From Pichia kudriavzevii (taxonomy: Eukaryota > Ascomycota > Pichiomycetes > Pichiales > Pichiaceae), in assembly GCF_003054445.1 (NCBI RefSeq), contig NC_042506.1:503501-567500 (forward strand): DNA of 64,000 bases, read 5' to 3'. This document shows positions 60,209 through 64,000 of this stretch, in pieces. The translations under genes were made by a program, and so were the position numbers. Each line of letters begins with the position of its first letter. Positions within the stretch are counted from its first letter, which is position 1. Below the pieces are notes generated by a model. That model had not been told where the DNA came from and ran no database searches. It saw nothing but the letters and a program-made list of their open reading frames with translations.

Positions 60209-62098
60209 TCAACTAATGATCACCTTCGTCTCATCTTTCTCGAAAGATGGGGCAGCTCTTGCCTCGTCAACAATTTCCACAATGCTTGTTGTGTGCTTGT
60301 CAGCATCTCCGCGTACGATAGATTTGGAAAATTTAGACGTATCAATTGCCATCTCAACGTGTTGATCCTTTTCTTGCTCTTGTTTCTTGTTATAATATTC
60401 CAACTTAGCTTTTCTTGCCTTATCTGCTTTTCTTGCAGCTTCTTTCTCCTTTGCTCTTTTCTTCAGAGCAGCCTGTGCCTTAGTTTTATCCTGCTTTCTC
60501 AGTTCTTCCTTTTCCATTTTTGTTCCTTCATCAGCTTTTCCCTCTATGTCTTCCTGTTTTTTTCCCATTTGCTCAGGTGTAACTATTCTCTGCTCTTCTT
60601 TAGCTTTCCTTTCATTTTCTCTCTCTTCGGCTTCACGTTGTTGAAATTCAACATTTGCTTTGGCTCTAAGGATAGCTAAGTAGCTGCCAGCTTCGTTGTG
60701 TAAAACGTAAATCTCGTGTTTCAACGCATTAAGAGCTTTATTAAAAGATTCATTTGGCTTCTCAATAATAAGTTTATCTCTGAAATCAACCAGTTCTTTC
60801 TTAATTGCTTTATACTTTTTCCATTCTTCCCAATCATCACCATTGGCAATGATTTCATTAGCGTACGCATTTAAGGTTGAATCTGCGAATTCTTCCAATG
60901 TTTCAAGAATACCCACTCTAACTCTTAATACTTCGTCAAGGTATGATTCAACAAACTTATCAACTTTAGATTTAATTTCTTCTATTTGAGCATCAACTTC
61001 TTCGCCTTTAATACGGTGTGCGGACCTATAAATTTCTCTTGAAACATGAGATTCATGGTCAGCAGACTTGAATCTATTGACATTATCAATCATTTTTTCT
61101 AGATTATCATACCCTGATGTTAAATCTCTGGACAATTGTTGCAAGGCTGGTTGGAACTCATTATGTAACTTGTTAATAAATCTCTCATTCAATTGATCAA
61201 TCTCTAAATTAAAATCCTTAGATGCGCTCTCAATTGTAGTTTTCAGTAAATTATTAAATTTTTCACTGGTTGGGATATTTGTTGGTTCGACATTAATAGT
61301 AGTTGATTGTGATGTTGTTTCGGATTTGGAGAAATCAGGCAAATATTGCATGTAATCAACTAAGAATTTCTTTTTGAACTGAATTTTTTGGTAGGTGTCA
61401 GAATCCTTAAACTCCATTGCGGACTCATATGTGTCTTTGGATTTTGCTACAAGATATTTTAGAGCATATGCCACTTTGGCATAAATCGCCTCTATATGAT
61501 ATAGAATAGATTGAATATAGTGGGAATGGAAGGCCAATAAACATCTCTCACCTAAGCTTGATTCTAAGAACTTTATCTTCAATTTAATCAAACTAGGTCT
61601 AATAATAATGTTATAATTAATATACATTTGGAGTTGGATTTGTCTTAAAATTATTTTTGAGGATTGATAAATTGAATGCACAACTTTAGCAGAGTGAGGA
61701 ATAACAACATTATTGATAAAATCAGTAGTTACTGTGATAACTTTATTTGCAGTTTCATATGTCTGCTCCACAATGTATCCTTCATGGGTTTGACGGAACT
61801 CTGCAAGGTCTTCATGAACTTTATTCCAGGTGTTTCTTGCAGGAATCGTGTAAGGCGATAATTTCACCAAAGAATCATCAACAACAGCTTTTATTGGGGA
61901 ACTTTCATAATTTTTATAGACAAAAAGTAATACAGGCTCCGAAAAGTGGTGAATTTGATGCGCTGAGTAACAGACTGGGTCCGTGGTGAATTTGCCTGTG
62001 AACTCTTCAGAGACAGGACAAGAGCGATGAATGTGTTTCAACACAAACATCCCTGTGAATAGGATAAGCAGGGAACGAAAAACGCAAAAGATATTCAT
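60209..62098 (-). CDS. SHE10: She10/Osw7-family secretory-pathway protein
   Basis: A 629-residue protein starting at the ATG at 62098; the longer frame begins with TTG. Residues 1-25 are a hydrophobic signal or anchor (FCVFRSLLILFTGMFVLKHI). Next comes a cysteine module: CPV, 13 residues later DPVC, then AHQIHHF. The rest is helical, with amphipathic and coiled-coil segments, and a C-terminal 130 residues very rich in Lys, Glu and Ala. In S. cerevisiae, She10 and its paralogue Osw7 affect spore wall assembly and She10 is toxic when overexpressed; the molecular role is unknown. The gene lies next to a smaller relative at 62428. Confidence 0.8.
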   Translation of the reverse strand: MNIFCVFRSLLILFTGMFVLKHIHRSCPVSEEFTGKFTTDPVCYSAHQIHHFSEPVLLFVYKNYESSPIKAVVDDSLVKLSPYTIPARNTWNKVHEDLAEFRQTHEGYIVEQTYETANKVITVTTDFINNVVIPHSAKVVHSIYQSSKIILRQIQLQMYINYNIIIRPSLIKLKIKFLESSLGERCLLAFHSHYIQSILYHIEAIYAKVAYALKYLVAKSKDTYESAMEFKDSDTYQKIQFKKKFLVDYMQYLPDFSKSETTSQSTTINVEPTNIPTSEKFNNLLKTTIESASKDFNLEIDQLNERFINKLHNEFQPALQQLSRDLTSGYDNLEKMIDNVNRFKSADHESHVSREIYRSAHRIKGEEVDAQIEEIKSKVDKFVESYLDEVLRVRVGILETLEEFADSTLNAYANEIIANGDDWEEWKKYKAIKKELVDFRDKLIIEKPNESFNKALNALKHEIYVLHNEAGSYLAILRAKANVEFQQREAEERENERKAKEEQRIVTPEQMGKKQEDIEGKADEGTKMEKEELRKQDKTKAQAALKKRAKEKEAARKADKARKAKLEYYNKKQEQEKDQHVEMAIDTSKFSKSIVRGDADKHTTSIVEIVDEARAAPSFEKDETKVIIS

Positions 62099-62427
62099 TG
62101 GCGCTTGCTGAGGTGGAACTGAGTTGTGGTTTGGTGACAACAAGAAAAGAGATCTAGTAATATATACTTGCAAACACAAATCAAATCATTTTGCCAACAG
62201 ATACTTCAGAGTTAAAAAAAAAATCAAGCGAGATCCATGTGATGGATCACAAACAGACCCGGGTTAGAAATGTTTATTTATTCTCAAAAATCACAAGGGG
62301 CTGATCGCAGGAACAATACAGATACACAAAGTAAACAGCAGTATTTAGCTTGTCACAGGAATAAAAGGAGATAAAAGAGAAGGAACAAAGAACTGGGGTT
62401 ATATATACCAAATGAAAATTGGAGGTC

Positions 62428-63024
62428 TTATAAACCATTTACAACAGCTTCGGCAGCAACGACAGCTTCGTCAACAATGACTTCTTCAGCCAAAATTTTG
62501 ATGTCCTTCTTCAAGTCATGTTTCTTCTCTTCGCTTTCAGCTTGTTCAGTGTTTTCAACAATTACAGTCTCTTGAGGAATTGGTTCATTTTCTTCCGTAG
62601 TCTCAATGTCGTTTTCCTTCTGGACATCTTCAGGGGTTTGTGGAATGACATTGGAACCAGTGTAGTCATGTGTTGGCTCAACAACGTCTTCTGCAGGGGT
62701 TGTAACACCAGAATCCTTGTCATCTTCCTTGACGATCTTTTCGTTGAGAAGCTCCTCGTTGTCTAGTCTGTCCTTCAATTGGGTCCATTTTTCCTCAACA
62801 AAAGAATGGACAACTTCATAGCCTTCACTGATATATGGAGTCCATGGATCTGTGTATGGCTTCAAGTAAACATAGGCGGAATGAGCGTGACGGCACATTG
62901 CATCTTTTTCACCATGTGGCAATGGCAATGGGCTGGAAAGCGGGCATTCGGTGGAAACATGATAGATTGCCCATGCGAGGACAGCACAGGCCAAGTAGCA
63001 TTTAATGGTGGCAAAGAGGGACAT
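62428..63024 (-). CDS. Small secreted acidic protein related to the She10 N-terminus
   Basis: A 198-residue protein with a signal peptide (SLFATIKCYLACAVLAWAI). It then has CPL, 14 residues later DAMC, and RHAHSAYVYLKP, which parallels the cysteine module of the SHE10-like gene just downstream on the same strand (CP, then a Cys 16 residues later, then AH). The rest is acidic and Glu/Val/Asp-rich and lacks the coiled-coil body. This looks like a tandem, shortened paralogue or a separate family sharing one module. No known gene name was recognised. It is divergent from SPB1. Confidence 0.7.
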   Translation of the reverse strand: MSLFATIKCYLACAVLAWAIYHVSTECPLSSPLPLPHGEKDAMCRHAHSAYVYLKPYTDPWTPYISEGYEVVHSFVEEKWTQLKDRLDNEELLNEKIVKEDDKDSGVTTPAEDVVEPTHDYTGSNVIPQTPEDVQKENDIETTEENEPIPQETVIVENTEQAESEEKKHDLKKDIKILAEEVIVDEAVVAAEAVVNGL

Positions 63025-63530
63025 CTTCAGGCTTGTTTGTTAGATGGCTGCTCAAGACAATGGATCGTCGCAGAGATATCAGCTAATGAAAATGTACACT
63101 TGTCACTTTTAGCGATGCTTCGTTTCTGCTCGTTTTATACGGCCATTGCCTACATCAGGGTGCCAGACTGGGAATTAGTATTTTGCCTTCACCGAGAAAC
63201 TATCACTTCAGCTTCAAGAGGAGAGCAGGAGGAACAGTGTACTATCGACCCTGCTTACTCACAACATTGAACCACGCAAACCTGGTCTCATTCAACAGTA
63301 TTATCTTAGAAGAATGCTTTGAACCGTGGTACATAGTGTAAGTGCACGTGACAAGGAATACTGCGCCACTTTTACTTTTTTTTTTTTTTTTTTGAATCTA
63401 AGAATCAGATTTTCCTTCTTTTTTTTTTCTTCATGAAATTTTTCACTAGATAATTTTGTGTGAATTTTTTTATCAAGTTGTGTCTATATATACATTACTA
63501 CTGGGATAATTAGTTTCTCTTGGCAGCAAA
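63025..63530. promoter_or_regulatory. Divergent promoter upstream of SPB1
   Basis: 506 bases between the small secreted protein and SPB1. CACGTG is at 63345-63350. A 17-base T run is at about 63378-63394. GAAATTTTTCA at 63435-63445 matches the rRNA-processing element (RRPE) core found upstream of ribosome-biogenesis genes, 86-96 bases before the SPB1 ATG. A clear PAC element was not seen. Confidence 0.5.
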
Positions 63531-64000
63531 ATGGGTAGAGTGCAGAAGAAAAACGCAAAAGGTCGTCTAGATAAGTACTATTATCTTGCTAAGGAGAAAG
63601 GTTATCGTGCACGTTCGTCTTTCAAGATTTTGCAGATAAATGAGAAGTATGGCCACTTTTTAGAATCTTCCAGAGTCGTCATTGATTTGTGTGCAGCACC
63701 GGGTTCTTGGTGTCAGGTTGCAACACAATTATGTCCTGTGAATTCATTGATTATTGGTGTCGATATAGTTCCAATGAAACCAATGCCAAATGTAATAACC
63801 TTCCAATCAGATATCACAACTGAAGATTGTCGTTCTAGATTGGCCGGATATATGAAATCCTGGAAGGCAGACACGGTTATGCATGATGGTGCACCTAATG
63901 TTGGTTTGAATTGGGTCCAGGACGCATATACCCAGTCGCAGTTAACCTTGCAGGCATTAAAGTTGGCTGTTGAACATTTAAATGTTGGTGGTACCTTTGT
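63531..64000 (+). CDS. SPB1: 27S pre-rRNA 2'-O-methyltransferase Spb1, 5' part
   Basis: The first 156 residues of the nucleolar methyltransferase that modifies 25S rRNA G2922 and is needed for 60S assembly (family knowledge). The start [20 protein letters not shown] and following [12 protein letters not shown] match yeast Spb1 nearly exactly. The FtsJ/RrmJ-type SAM site [13 protein letters not shown] and later HDGAPNVGL are present. The gene runs past the window end; about 690 more residues, including the C-terminal Spb1 domain, should follow. Confidence 0.96.
   Translation, partial: MGRVQKKNAKGRLDKYYYLAKEKGYRARSSFKILQINEKYGHFLESSRVVIDLCAAPGSWCQVATQLCPVNSLIIGVDIVPMKPMPNVITFQSDITTEDCRSRLAGYMKSWKADTVMHDGAPNVGLNWVQDAYTQSQLTLQALKLAVEHLNVGGTF

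Overview
The window is nuclear DNA from a budding yeast. About 30 protein genes are packed head-to-tail on both strands, nearly all without introns. The one clear intron has the yeast signals GTATGT, TACTAAC and CAG. Two tRNA genes are present. CTG is read as leucine where the amino acid can be judged: the codon at 23494, just before the HPD motif of MDJ1, must be hydrophobic. This argues against the CUG-Ser Candida clade. A CHK1-type hybrid histidine kinase is kept although S. cerevisiae lacks it, and pyruvate carboxylase is 1180 residues. I infer a Pichiaceae yeast, most likely Pichia kudriavzevii (Issatchenkia orientalis) or a close relative. The species call rests on memory and was not checked by search.

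Layout. 0-9.7 kb: ATP23 (mitochondrial protease), ARE2 (sterol acyltransferase), BUD23 (18S rRNA methyltransferase), MRPL50 (mitoribosome), a cytochrome c peroxidase-like gene with one frame break, and UPC2 (sterol-sensing transcription factor). 9.7-20.3 kb: TCP1, CDC42 and the 2413-residue CHK1 kinase. 20.3-23.1 kb: gene-poor, ending in a dispersed repeat and tRNA-Arg(UCU). 23.3-35 kb: MDJ1, a TBC-domain protein, NUP2 with a 12-copy 48-bp repeat, RPS25 with a 5' UTR intron, a POM33-like protein and ADE13. 35-52 kb: PYC1, a DUO1-like DASH subunit, an acidic protein of unknown role, an SLC33-type transporter, BEM3, a coiled-coil protein, TOA1, a membrane protein, ZUO1 and ELP6. 52.1-54.8 kb: tRNA-Val(AAC), a second copy of the dispersed repeat in opposite orientation, and gene-poor DNA. 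54.8-64 kb: a patatin-like protein lacking its catalytic residues, a mitochondrial AAA-type protein, PRE1, a SHE10-like gene next to a small relative, and the start of SPB1.

Functional links. ARE2 and UPC2 serve sterol homeostasis, and UPC2 has a sterol-element-like site in its own promoter. CDC42 and its likely GAP BEM3 act in polarity. BUD23, SPB1 and RPS25 concern ribosomes. MDJ1 and ZUO1 are J-proteins of mitochondria and ribosomes. I found no large unknown operon-like or defence system. The most interesting items are the catalytically empty patatin, the paired tRNA-linked repeats at matching distances upstream of two different tRNA genes, the 13-bp inverted repeat with a sterol element in front of UPC2, the altered FYxDWWN motif in ARE2, the broken peroxidase with an unfamiliar N-terminus, and a candidate box C/D RNA between RPS25 and POM33.
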